Shown here: piece after piece, positions 34,640-45,049 of the stretch
Layout of the letters: the number at the start of each line of letters is the position of its first letter
Numbering within the stretch: position 1 is the first letter of the stretch
From: Stenopsyche tienmushanensis
Taxonomy: Eukaryota; Arthropoda; Insecta; Trichoptera; Stenopsychidae
DNA length: 64,000 nucleotides
Assembly (NCBI GenBank): GCA_008973525.1
Contig: WACJ01000319.1
Location: 186,001-250,000, forward strand
Reading direction: 5' to 3'
The notes under the pieces: model-generated
The model's input: the letters and a program-made list of their open reading frames with translations, nothing else
The model's database searches: none
What the model was told of the DNA's origin: nothing
Translations under genes and position numbers: made by a program

Positions 34640-34960
34640 AATTTTCGATGTTTGAAGAAGTTCTGCCATAACTTCATATTCAATCTTCAATTATTTTTCA
34701 ACGTAATCGCCGTCGAGATCGACCGGTTGCCGGTTGTTTTTGGATTGTTTTTTGGATTCTGAGGTATTGTGTTACGCCCATATCTCATCTCCCGTCACGA
34801 TAGAGTCCAGAAAAGCTTATTTCTCCTGTATAAAACGATCCAGAAATTCATGTGATTTTGATGGTGCTCCAGTGTGAGCATTCTGGGTATCCATCTTACA
34901 CACAACTTCTTATAACCAAGTGTTTCTGCCACAATATCACCAAGGAAACTTCGAGAAATG
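34640..34960 (-). pseudogene. MLE-A mariner relic, central part
   Basis: The minus strand reads ETLGYKKLCVRWIPRMLTLE and HHQNHMNFW (about 34850-34930), then SIVTGDEIWA in a shifted frame (about 34780-34810) and SESKKQSKNNR. This covers the linker and the first catalytic-aspartate block. The second and third catalytic positions are absent. Stops and frameshifts are present. Confidence 0.65.
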
Positions 34961-35229
34961 TCAGGAAATTCTTCGTGAATTTGAAAATTTACTCAATTTT
35001 GCTAAGCTAAGATATATAAAAAAAGGCACTTAAATGACAAAAAAATATAATTTATTTTTATGTCTATTTTTTTTTACATAAAACGAACATTGGTATAGAA
35101 TTGATATGAATCCTCTTTATAAAGAATTACGTTCAAATCCATTTTGGGAAATTGCAAGTATTAATATTTTTGATTTACCCCTTAAAGAGGTAAGAATCAG
35201 AGTTGTGTCCAAATTCTAGTGATTCAGAA

Positions 35230-35600
35230 GGAGCATTCTTACATGTTAAGCTCGGAGACAGACAGAGATAAAGTATCTTGCCGGTCGGAGATTGCGAATG
35301 GGAGACAGAGACAGAGAGAGTAAGTTGCGTATATCGTACGATTTTATAGATCATTAACCCAAATTCATCGACTAATAATGATATAATGAATCGATTTTAA
35401 GTGTATTTCAAGTGTATTGTTTATGTTTAAGCAAAAAATTACCAAATATTGTGTGCTATCGACAATGTTTATTTATTTATGTACAAACTTCATACACGCT
35501 GCGACGGTTCCGACAGATAATTGGATTTGTACGGATAATAAGTAGCTTTATAATGAATTAAAATTAGCTCACCACTCAAAAGATTAAAAGTCGAGTACGA
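35230..35600 (+). repeat. P-family repeat, rearranged
   Basis: GAGACAGAGACAGAGAGAG followed by a TTGCGT word parallels 50565-50600. GTGTGCTATCGACAATG, then CATACACGCTGCG, GGATTTGTACGGATAATAAG and TTAGCTCACCACTCAAAAG follow the order of the 50521-50957 copy. The left end is altered. Confidence 0.5.
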
Positions 35601-35624
35601 TCATCAACATATAAACATTGATTT

Positions 35625-35905
35625 TTATATACAAGATCTACTGCAAGTTAATTGTACTATATTAATATTATTTGAAAAAGTGCAAACAATAAGTTGGCAA
35701 AGTTTTATCGCAATCGAATGAACGGTATGGCAGCGCATTAAATACAGACAAACAAATATTATTTTTTTATGTATTAGACTATACTTATGTTACTTGCAAA
35801 GCTCTTAACAATAAATGGACGAAGTTTTATCGTAATCCGATGAACGATATGGCAGCGCATATCGAACGAACAAAACCCATTTCATTTTTATATATCAGAA
35901 GATGA
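35625..35905 (-). repeat. C-family two-module repeat
   Basis: On minus: GCGCTGCCATATCGTTCAT with CGGATTACGATAAAACTTCG, then GCGCTGCCATACCGTTCAT with CGATTGCGATAAAACTTTGC. The module order is the same as at 22120-22440. It ends 15 bp before the next element. Confidence 0.7.
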
Positions 35906-35919
35906 CCGATTTTCAATTG

Positions 35920-36141
35920 TTAATCCTTTGAGTAGTGGGTTAATTTTAAGATGACGTAAACTTATATGCTATATTCGTATGTACGCCGATTATCGTCCAT
36001 ACAAATCTACTTATCTCTCAGCCTCGCTCAGCGTGAGTCAATCTTGTAAATAAACTCTGTTAAAATCAATGTGTAAGAATGCTTTTTCTAAAGCACTGGA
36101 ATTCGATCGCAAATACGCGACTGTACTCAACGAAGGGTTAA
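35920..36141. mobile_element. 222-bp TTAA-flanked MITE, piggyBac-like
   Basis: TTAATCCTTTGAGTAG at the left faces TACTCAACGAAGGGTTAA at the right. Both ends are TTAA followed by an inverted YCCTT..GAGTA. TTAA duplication plus a CCCTT start is the piggyBac signature. The interior is too short to code. Confidence 0.6.
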
Positions 36142-36144
36142 GCA

Positions 36145-38335
36145 AAACGTTGAGGAATTAACAATAAGCATACGATAAGAGTAGATAGGAAATATATTGG
36201 ATATTTTTGATAAACATAAAATGGATCCATTATATTTGAGAATGCGTGGATGTTTGTATTGTCACAGTGCAACAACTAATTTCGTTGCTGCTAAATCCCA
36301 AAACAATTTCAAAGGACCCTCTCCCGGAAACGTTGTAACATATTCATCTAATAATTTTGATTGACGAAATACTCCAGGGGAATGAATAGACGATGAATGG
36401 CTTCATTATGACAAGGGTTGAACTTTAAACGAATCCGCCTACATCTATTAAAAAATAGTGATTTTAAAATGTATTAATTCGTAGCGTAAAGTATTTTATT
36501 TTTATGCGATAATCTTATTAAAAATTACTAGGTTCATCCGACCAGTTGAAAATGGGGAGGGGGTTGGATAAAATCTCAAATTTATTTATTCACTACCCCC
36601 GATGCGTCTGAGTAGAAACTCAACGTCAGTCCAAAAAATGGGCCTCCGGCATCGGGAGGGATTAAATCAATATTGACAGATACACGGTTGGGATCTTATT
36701 CCGTCATCCCTGCGGAACATTTTCAATTGTGTCTCTATATTTGCTCCGCGCAGAAAGTGTTTCACAATTTTTCACCCGGACGAAGGGCTGCTCAAGCGCC
36801 CGAAAGAGGAGCGTTTTTCTGCTCTCGAAACGCTGTAAATCTTTAATTCGGAGTGATTTATCGTCAAGTGATAATGTTTAAAGGTATTAACGTCCCGTTA
36901 AGGGATATGACCCAACTCAGTAAGCTGGTACTGGATAAATCCCGAAAGTGTTGGATAAATCTCCGAAGACGGGTTTTTAAATTGTCAGATAAGCGATTCC
37001 GTGATAAATGAGCGATGAAACGGTTAAATGTGCTAATATAGAACTAGCTTAGATCAAGTGCTTATAAATCCATTAATAACCCGATAAAGCACCCTTTACA
37101 TTATCGATAACCTTCTGAATGTCGAGCGATCTATAAAAATCTATTCTAGTACAATGTGCCTATCTGCTATATGTTTACGCGAAGAAATGAATGAATATTG
37201 TGTGTTATCGAGAGTGTTAAGGTTCATTTATCGATATACAAGCTTGACACACGCTGCGCGGGGCGGGGAATAAAACCCTTCATATTTATATATTTCTAAC
37301 ATGTGAACATCTTACATGAGAACAAATTATTTAAATATATACGAAAATAGTATTAAAATTAAATGCAAAATGTATCAATTATGTTAATATTATTTTAAGT
37401 AACGGTGGCTTTGGGTATTTTTGCTTTTTCGTTGGAATTGGCCATTTACAACAGGTTTTATTGCCATTCTGGGTGTGCTAACGTTGATTCTGGCGGTCTT
37501 CCAGTTTCCACTTTTTTTTGTACTCCATTCCAACAATTGCCTTTTGCAAAGGATACCAATTTCTTGCAATGCAATTTTGAAAGCATTCCACGTCTCATTG
37601 CTTTATTAAGAAGGTTTAGCTGTGGCACAATTGAGACATGTATTCCGAGAACCGATGTGGGATACTGATGATGTTGTTCTCAATGAGAACAGACAAAGCC
37701 AGCTAGGACAATGTTAAATGAGGATAGTCAATGTTCATTTATGTCCATTGTTCATTGTAATGAAAAATAACTCGATAATACATTACAAATACGTGTTGGA
37801 AATGAGCATTAAATTTAATAATCGTTTGAATACGTACAAAGCTTTTAGTCAACGTGGATATATATATTTCGCCACAAAATTTTATTTCACCCCCACCTGA
37901 AATTCACGCTCATTTATGGCATATATAAAAGCAAATATTGCGCCATGAGGGATGTTTTCTTTTGCATAGCATCGACGCTGTCGCTGGGGTTGTTATTTTT
38001 AATTCGGTGTTGACGGTCGCTTGCTTAGTGTTTGCGGAAGAATTTTACGACCCGACCACTAAAAATGTTGAGTTTTAAAAAAGACACAAAATCCTGTTAC
38101 GGCAGGACATAAAACAGTTAAACAAGCATCTGAAATTAGTGCGGCGTGTCAAAGCTCTACGACAATGTAGATTAAATTATCCTTGCTACGGCGTAGCACG
38201 TGGATTTGCGTGTTGGCACGCGAATAGAAAAGCTTAATAGATTATGAAATAACAACAAAAAACGCGGTCAAAGTGGGTTTAATGCTATCCAATAGAAATT
38301 TCAATAAAATTAATATTTCTTTAACTAATTAAAAT
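36145..38335. other. Mostly single-copy-looking DNA
   Basis: A P scrap lies at 37155-37265 (GTGTGTTATCGAGAGTGTTAAG, CAAGCTTGACACACGCTGCG). 36540-37000 has balanced composition without frames. A frame at 36221-36364 (47 codons, one CLYCH motif) and two overlapping frames at 37405-37668 are unrecognised. Confidence 0.3.
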
Positions 38336-38366
38336 TGCTCCATCGGAATATAAACTGGCTTTGAAA

Positions 38367-38404
38367 GACTTAGGCTTTGACTAAGGCTTAGACTTTGGCT
38401 TAGA
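38367..38404. repeat. 12-bp tandem repeat at a mariner breakpoint
   Basis: GACTTAGGCTTT, GACTAAGGCTTA, GACTTTGGCTTA, GAC: just over three units with one or two changes each. It abuts the truncated end of the mariner relic, and AGACAATTAGATTGTCT, a short palindrome, follows at 38402. Confidence 0.6.
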
Positions 38405-38865
38405 CAATTAGATTGTCTAGTTTGAAACAATATTTTGTTGAATTGATCGTTTCACCTTGCTGAAGTAGCTCATAATAAACTACCCCCTCCCAGTCCCACC
38501 AAATGCATAGCAAAACTTTTTTTGGATGTAAGCCAGGTTTAGCTACAGTTAAAGCTTCTGTACCCTTGGTCCAAGACCGTTTACGTTGGATATTCTCATA
38601 GAGTATCCAACTTTCATATCCAGTGACAAATCTCTTCAAAAAAGGTTGGCTATTATGTCGTTGGAGAAGAAGATCACATGCTGAAATACGCTGAAGTTTA
38701 TTTGAGTCAGTCAATTCACGATCAGATGATTATGGATGGATGTTCTTGGAATTTTTAACTTGTTAGCTATTTCGCGAACAGTATATCGCGGATTTTCTTC
38801 AACCATGGCTATGATTAGATCTGGGTTCATTTGCGAAATAAACTTATGGGACAACATAATGGGGT
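38400..38865 (-). pseudogene. mariner transposase relic, catalytic Asp1 lost
   Basis: On minus, the helix-turn-helix part reads EENPRYTVREIANKLKIPRT (about 38740-38800). An internal deletion joins it to an open 104-codon frame (38714-38400) containing FLKRFVTGYESWILYENIQR and then WTKGTEALTVAKPGL and KVLLCIWWDWEGVVYYELL. The family normally has VTGDE; here the Asp codon is TAT at 38617-38619, giving Tyr. The frame ends at the position before Asp2, which is missing together with Asp3. The 104 open codons and good motif retention make this one of the younger mariner copies here. Confidence 0.8.
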
Positions 38866-38889
38866 GTAATGTGGGACAAGGGCTCGCTC

Positions 38890-39075
38890 CTGGATAGGAT
38901 AGGGAGGATGGAGAATCTTTTATTTACGGAGAGAAAGGTTACAACTATAAGCCTATGGGAAGGACATCTTCCCGCAGCCAAGGCTATTCAGTGACTCCCA
39001 CTTCTCGCGCGTAACCACAGGACGGAAAACGTTGCACGCGCAAGCATCTACACAGTTGTTGTCAATAAGACTCAA
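38890..39075 (-). repeat. L-family LTR-like repeat
   Basis: Minus: TGCGCGTGCAACGTTTTCCG, then GTGGTTACGCGCGAGAAGTG, GGCTGCGGGAAGATGTCC and, after a gap, CTCTCCGTAAATAAAAGATT with an AATAAA signal. Same order as the 51-kb copy. Confidence 0.55.
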
Positions 39076-39104
39076 TAAATTCGTGGAAAATCGGGTGGGG
39101 GGTC

Positions 39105-39550
39105 TCTATGGTGCTCACCTATAAACCCCATGGGGAAAACTATACGCCCGTGGGTAGCAGTCAAACTCTTGGGACAGTGATGTAGAGTAGATCAAACGCT
39201 GCTGGGTAGCCCAGCTAACATAAGTTGGGTACGCAGCTTACCCTGTGCTGAGTACCCATAAAGTGGTTCAACAGCTTAGTGCATATAGATAAAAATAGCT
39301 TTTGGCTGTTTGAAGGTTGACTTTTTGGAAGACGTAGAGTGAAAGGGGTGATTACCTGGAAGTTCTGCGTGTTTCTCAGCGGATTAAAGAGGGGTGGAAG
39401 ACATGTGTCATATGTGGATAGTTCAAGGGTACTTGGAATCGACCACAGAATAGCGCAAGGCATAGACTCTATCTTAAAAACTCGCTGTCTGTTCAATCTC
39501 ATCTTGTCCGCAAGAAGACCGAAGATGTCACCGTTAATTTGACACATTGC
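39105..39550 (+). repeat. G-family repeat
   Basis: ACCCCATGGGGAAAACTATA, GCCCGTGGGTAGCAG, GCTGGGTAGCCCAGCTAAC, ATAAGTTGGGTACGCAG, AGTACCCATAAAGTG and AGCGCAAGGCATAGACTCT follow the same order as 43870-44130 and 56340-56580. Several opposed frames exist but none is conserved between copies. Confidence 0.6.
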
Positions 39551-39554
39551 ATCC

Positions 39555-41500
39555 GAAGGGAGACAAAAAGATCCGTGGGAATACCATTTTGTCCACGCAA
39601 CAGGATATTATATATGATGGTATCTTTCCATATATGACTAAATTATGATAGTACAATATATATAGAATCTTAATTGATAGATAGAATCAAAACCTAGCCC
39701 ATTATATGATGATGTTGAATCTCTGTTGTTGAGGTTAATATACATTTTATATGGTACATGTAGGTAGTCTTGGTTTGATTCGTATCTTAATCATCTTGGA
39801 TTTAAATCTAAAAGACGCTTGGATAAATACCACATTTTAAATTACATATATTCTATTAAAATCAAGATAAAGTGGTTTATAACGGGGTCAAAGAAAGGGC
39901 TACAAAAATCTAATTAAAAAAATGTATGCATATTGAATGTGACCTAATTTCAACCTCGTCATACGTACAATGTTTAAGGCCATTGACGGCTAATTATTTT
40001 ATTTTATGATTGTCATCCTAAAATATAATTATGCATAGGGATATGAAAACTTTTTTTAACCTAACGAGTATCCTGTATGCGTTGTAATGCCACACGCGTT
40101 TCGTCTCGCAAAAAAATTTGCGTGCACTAAATATTTTTGTAATAATTCAAAAACATTCACAAAAGTGCACACAAACACTCACCAAAGTTTCATCGCAATT
40201 GGATGAATGGTATCAGAACGTATATGGGACAAACAAACCACAAACATAAATTTTATACATACAGATCTTGACGCATTTAAGAAAATTTTAATAATTAAAG
40301 ACTCATATATGGCTTTGATATTTTATAACCTATCTTATAAAAAATCAAAGTGTTCATCATGGTGGAGGCGTAATTTTAATATATGAAATAGACGTTTGAC
40401 CTTTTAAGAAAGCTCCACGACGTTTATAAATTTCCCAAATTAAAAAATTGCGGGTACGCTTTTTAAACTTTCGGATCGTCCCTCGTTTTGGAGGCGTCGG
40501 GGACGCTCTGAAATTAAAATAAAAAAAGATGGTCCACAATAAGATCTGAGGCGACTGGGATATATATTCGCCGTATAAACGGAACTTTTGTCGCAGGATA
40601 CAAAACTTTTCTTCCTTTCAGAGGGCGGACCCAATAAGTCAGGATTTAGTCGAGAGTGCGCCTTTTATGCCCCGGCGAGATTTATTAGATATATCCCGAA
40701 GGATACAATGACTCCTCGCTATACTGGACAAGCGCGCCAAGATGAGAGACAAATTGAATTAAGGTGCTCTTAATTAAATCCACAAAGGTCTCATAATCGG
40801 TCGACTTTATTTGTGCCTTTGTTTTGAACGGTCGTGGGACCAGATTAAAATACACCTGAAAGTGGAATTAATTTCGATTCGATCGGGCGTGTATTTCAAT
40901 TTACAGGTCTGTGCCCCGACAGTTTCGATGGGCGCTGAAAATCCATTCAGGATTTAATGACATTAGTTTCTAATTATACTATATGGTTGTTGAAAAACGT
41001 CAAAACCCCTAGAGATAAAACGAGAATTATGAGCCCTCCCTGTCGTAAGTCTAGATAAAGAAGATAAAATCTAAGATGGCTGAAATATTAAGCTACAGAT
41101 TCCTGATCAAATGAATTTCAACATAGTAATGGCTGATGATACAACATGTGTGTCATGATCCAAATACATTAAATCAGTACATGCACCATGCTTTTTAGAA
41201 AATCAAATCAGAGCTGCTTTACATCAGGCATTTTTTATATTATCCATTTTAACAAGTTGTGTTTAAACTTATAGAAAATATAAATAAAATATCCAGATTT
41301 TGGTTGCATTCCATTTAGCCGCTTAACCTACAATATCGTATGAGATACGATGTAATTCAGGCAAAATATAAGAAGCAATGTGCAAGAAATTGAGGCCTTT
41401 TACATTTACCTATACAATTTTTATGAAGACATTTTTTTATTTATTATTTACACCTAGGTTGATACAAGTATATGGTCAATCCGTAGTGACATGTTATGGT
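39555..41500. other. Mostly unrecognised DNA with a C scrap
   Basis: 40135-40260 on minus is a diverged C module (GATACCATTCATCCAATTGCG, GATGAAACTTTGGTGAG). 40400-41040 is of balanced composition with short opposed frames that carry no motif. Nothing else. Confidence 0.35.
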
Positions 41501-41503
41501 AGA

Positions 41504-41631
41504 GGACGGATACTAAAAATAGTATCCGTCCAAGGCGCATTTGGTTCCAAAACTATGGCTTTGATCATCGAAAAAGCACCGGGGTCGACCACAAAGTCTC
41601 TATGGCCAAGAGGTCCAAAAAAAGGACCTCT
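41504..41631. repeat. Two perfect hairpins
   Basis: GGACGGATACTA (41504-41515), AAAA, TAGTATCCGTCC (41520-41531) is a perfect 12-bp stem. AGAGGTCC (41609-41616), seven A, GGACCTCT (41624-41631) is a perfect 8-bp stem. Both have all-A loops. They lie inside a 108-codon frame (41378-41704) that has no recognisable motif. Confidence 0.6.
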
Positions 41632-41790
41632 GATACGGCACAGGAGAGCCTCTCTTTCGGCCGAGATGCCAAAACACGACCACGTCCATGATCCGCGTCC
41701 ATGAAAGGATCACACACGAAAGCACACACAGTCCGAACTATCTTTTAATTTTATTTTTACCAAGTATGCCGCAAAACGGCTCGCGAGTCC

Positions 41791-42135
41791 TTAACCCGTT
41801 GATGAGTGATTGCGCATATATGCGTTCGAACTCGAGTGATGTAAAGGTACCCCTACACGTCTTAATAATACTAAAAGCGATCACACAAGGAATACAATAT
41901 TTGAACGTTTTTAGAGTACAAAATAGAGAGTCATCACATCAATATTATTAATTATATACTTAAAATTCAGCGTGGGAACAAACTTCAAAAAATGCATTAT
42001 TTAATTAAAAAATGCATTTTAATTAACGAATATTGTGTGCTATCAATAGTGTTAAGGTTCATTTATTGACATACAAACTTGACTGACGCTGCGCGGTCTT
42101 GCTTTGAGCGTTTCCACAGAAACACAAACGAAAGA
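41791..42135 (+). repeat. P-family repeat
   Basis: TTAACCCGTTGATGAGTGAT, GCGCATATATGCGTTCGAAC, GGTACCCCTACACGTC, AGAGTACAAAATAGAGAG, GAATATTGTGTGCTATC, GTTAAGGTTCATTTATTGAC and GACTGACGCTGCGCGGTC. A well-preserved left half; the right end differs from the 50.9-kb copy. Confidence 0.7.
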
Positions 42136-42139
42136 TGAC

Positions 42140-43825
42140 TAATAAATCGTATCAATATCATGACTTTTTTTTGTATTTGGTATCGTTCAGTTGAATCACT
42201 TATACATTTTGGATCATCGTGTAAATCTTTACTTTTTGCTTAAGTCAACCTGAATGTTCTATCTCATAAATCTTACGCTTATTCGAAGAACTATGACCTT
42301 TTATTTTTGGAATTGGCTTAAATTTAGAGAGGTTTTAAATTATTTTTATCAACTGAAAAAGTGTGGGTATAAAAGTCAGGCAAAGATTTATTTAAGACTA
42401 TGAAAAAAATAAGGAATGCTCACTTTTTGCTTTTATCCTTTGAATTCTTTCACTGTCCACTTAAAACCTGCGAACAAATAAAAAAATATATTAATAAAAA
42501 TATATATATAATATATGCAAAATTGACATTTTATTGAGCGTGGTTGACATGGGTACAATGGCAGCCTATTTTTATGGAGCAACGATTTTTATTTCAAAGA
42601 TTAACCCTTCTAGATTATGTACTTATCGATATAAACACAATTAGAGCTATAAATAAAAATGAAATTGGATTAACTTAAGTATTCTGAATCATTCATGTGT
42701 ACTTCCAATTTTCGCACACAGGAAACAACATCAAACAGTCCTTTATAAACTCGTTATGCCATTTCAATTATATCATTGTTGCTAACTTTTTGCTGTGTAT
42801 AAAGGCAAAAGTTTCCAACTCGAAACTCAATTATGACGTCAAGAAAATATTAACGTTAATTATACAACAAAAATAAATTGAAACAATACATCGCCGTATC
42901 GTTGTGCGAAGTTGCTACGTGGGGATGTCGTCGACGAAAAACTTTAAATGTGACCCAATTATTGGACGTTATTATATTTGATTTGATTACGAACCTTCAT
43001 CGCGGAACAACCCTTAAATTTGTGTCAAAAAAATAAATAAATTCATACTGGTATACATAGATTTTGACAGCAAAATTGTGTATCACTCTCAAACAACCCT
43101 TACACAATGCCTGATACGAGCTTCGCCTTAAATTTCGCTCCAAAAGGAAAAGCATGTAAAATATTTAATAAACGACATTCAAAATGTACACAAAATTATT
43201 TATGCGTTGAATTTTAATGGAATTCTAAACAGAAACGTCACGAGCTGTCTACATCGGGATGACTGTCAACTTTACAACGCGATAGTGACAATTTATTATT
43301 AATATCCATAACTGTATACGTTTTGCGAAACGAGTGGATAAATGCGATTAATTCTGTAGGCGAAGGGCGAAAGCCAAGTCTTTTGGATATGCAAATTAAA
43401 ATTCCACATCGTAACTTGAGGCCTTTTTAGCCGGTTGGAAATAGTTTCGGGTGACGTCTTGCTTCTTTGGAAAATTTATTCAAATGCGTGTCGATTGTCC
43501 GAGAACAGGGGTTAAAGTTGATCGAAAATTTAACTTCCACCCCTTTGTTTTCGGCGAACAAGCGACGACATTAATTAGCGCATGTTCTTGCTGGGCCCTG
43601 TTATTTGTTCGAATGTAAATTTGTACATAAATCAAACTTATATAGAAATAAATATCACTTCGATTGTGATCAAAGTCGCGGAATTTTTTGTAACAAGACT
43701 GTGCGTGTGTACCAGAAGACAGTGTCGACCGATAGTCTTGGCCGTGGGAGGATGTGTTTCCGCTGGGTCTCGTAGTGGGAGTCCCTCTCCGATTAAATAG
43801 TGATCTTGGCTAATACAAATGATTT
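42140..43825. other. No gene seen
   Basis: AT-rich at 42140-42560, more balanced at 42840-43570. The opposed frames 43582-43800 and 43638-43871 carry no motif. No shared repeats noticed. Confidence 0.35.
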
Positions 43826-43829
43826 TATT

Positions 43830-44560
43830 CAATCTTGGGTCTAGGTGGATGTTAGACTCTATGATGCCCATCCATAAAGCTCAAAGGAGGTGGGGGAGCC
43901 AACTCTACGCCCGTGGGCAATAGTTAAATCCCTGGGGTAATGATGTGAAATAGAGGTGTGCGAAAGTAGCCTCGTCGGTTCGCTCATCAAACGCTGCTGA
44001 GGTAGCTAACATGAGTTGGGTGAGCAGGCCACCCAGTGCTGTGCACCCATAAAAGGATGTGTGGAACAGCCGATTACAGTAGTTGATGGAGACTGTGTCA
44101 AAGGCTCACCACTATCCTCACTATTTTGGGGATAACTAAGGGAGAACGTTTTGGCTGTTCAAACATTTACTCAGCTCCGTGGCTAGGTACTAAGAATTAT
44201 TGAACCGATACGAGTACCATGCGTAAGGGGTAGTCCCTGCAGTCCGTCATCTACTACAGACCACTTCAAGCTGAGTTTTATTGGCTTCTGACCCCACATG
44301 ATCTGAAGCTGGTCTTTCCCACGGAAACCTCGCCTCCTCTGGAAGGCGTGGAACAAAAGGGTTGTGAGTATCTGGACGCTCCACGCATAGCGTTTCTCGT
44401 GGGGCTAAAAGATCAGTGGAAGACATTCTTTGTGTGAGTAGTCCGGGGTAACCCAGAACAGACCATAAAACAGCGCAGAAAATGAGTTCCATTAATAATG
44501 AACTCAGTCAGTCGCTGTCTGATGTTTGTCGCCTTGTCATGCTTGGGTTTCCATGACTCG
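43830..44560 (+). repeat. G-family repeat, long copy
   Basis: GATGCCCATCCATAAAGC, CGCCCGTGGGCAATAG, GATGTGAAATAGAGGTGTGC, GTTGGGTGAGCAGGCC and ACAGCCGATTACAGTAGTTG, then at 44400-44530 GTGGAAGACATTCTTTGTG, CGGGGTAACCCAGAACAG and AGTCAGTCGCTGTCTGATG, all also at 56330-56790. This copy has ~230 bp extra between the two halves (44110-44340), part of which also occurs on minus at 46920-46990. Confidence 0.65.
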
Positions 44561-44799
44561 ATAGCGAACGAACCTGCGTGCACGCTCTACATTCCACCCT
44601 AGAGAACACAATATACAATATTTCTAAAATAGTTCATAGCTTTTGTACGTTATATTCCAAAATGATGTAAAGAATATTAATAACAGAAACTATAAGTCGA
44701 AATGAGAATCATCAATAACATCATCAACGATTTTAGAAATATATTAAAGATATTTAAAAGAACTAAAATGCAAATCAATCAAAAATATATAAGAGCGAA

Positions 44800-44866
44800 A
44801 TGTCATCTTCATGCAATGGCGCTGTTAATCTGTGTGGGTTTAATTCGCCACGTTAACAGACTTATA
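44800..44866 (+). repeat. L-family scrap
   Basis: TGCAATGGCGCTGTTAATC, then TTTAATTCGCCACGTTAAC, matches the GCGCTGTTAATCTGG / TTTAATTCGTCAGATTAA part of the L repeat at 51030-51070. Confidence 0.5.
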
Positions 44867-44867
44867 G

Positions 44868-45000
44868 GTAGTCTCGTGGTTAAGCGGTTCAAATCAATTG
44901 GGTTCAAATCAATAGATGCATCTGGTGACCACATTTTTAAAATACAAATTTGCTATGAAAAATCATTTTGGCGAACACGTAAGAGCACGAACCAACCTCG
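44868..45000 (+). mobile_element. tRNA-derived SINE, plus copy
   Basis: GTAGTCTCGTGGTTAAGCGG has the form of a tRNA A box and GGTTCAAATC (44901-44910) that of a B box; the B-box word also occurs ~15 bp earlier. Downstream TCTGGTGACCACATTTTTAA and GCTATGAAAAATCATTTTGG align with the minus-strand copy at 51590-51725, so head and body belong to one family. No intact poly-A tail. Confidence 0.6.
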
Positions 45001-45028
45001 AGAGCGTCTATGATCCACTACAAAACAT

Positions 45029-45046
45029 TGGTGTCAGAAGTGGGAT
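45029..45046 (+). promoter_or_regulatory. LTR-retrotransposon primer-binding site, tRNA-Leu type
   Basis: TGGTGTCAGAAGTGGGAT is an exact 18-nt complement of the 3' end of animal tRNA-Leu (ATCCCACTTCTGAC plus CCA). It follows ACTACAAAACAT, which can be an LTR ending in CA. No gag frame is recognisable downstream, so this is a relic. Whether the LTR is the L repeat ~160 bp upstream is uncertain. Confidence 0.55.
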
Positions 45047-45049
45047 CCC

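Noticed and set aside
41378..41704. 108-codon ORF with signal-like N-terminus as a secreted protein gene
   Set aside because: The hydrophobic start is AT-driven, the rest is shaped by two DNA hairpins, and no family resemblance is seen.
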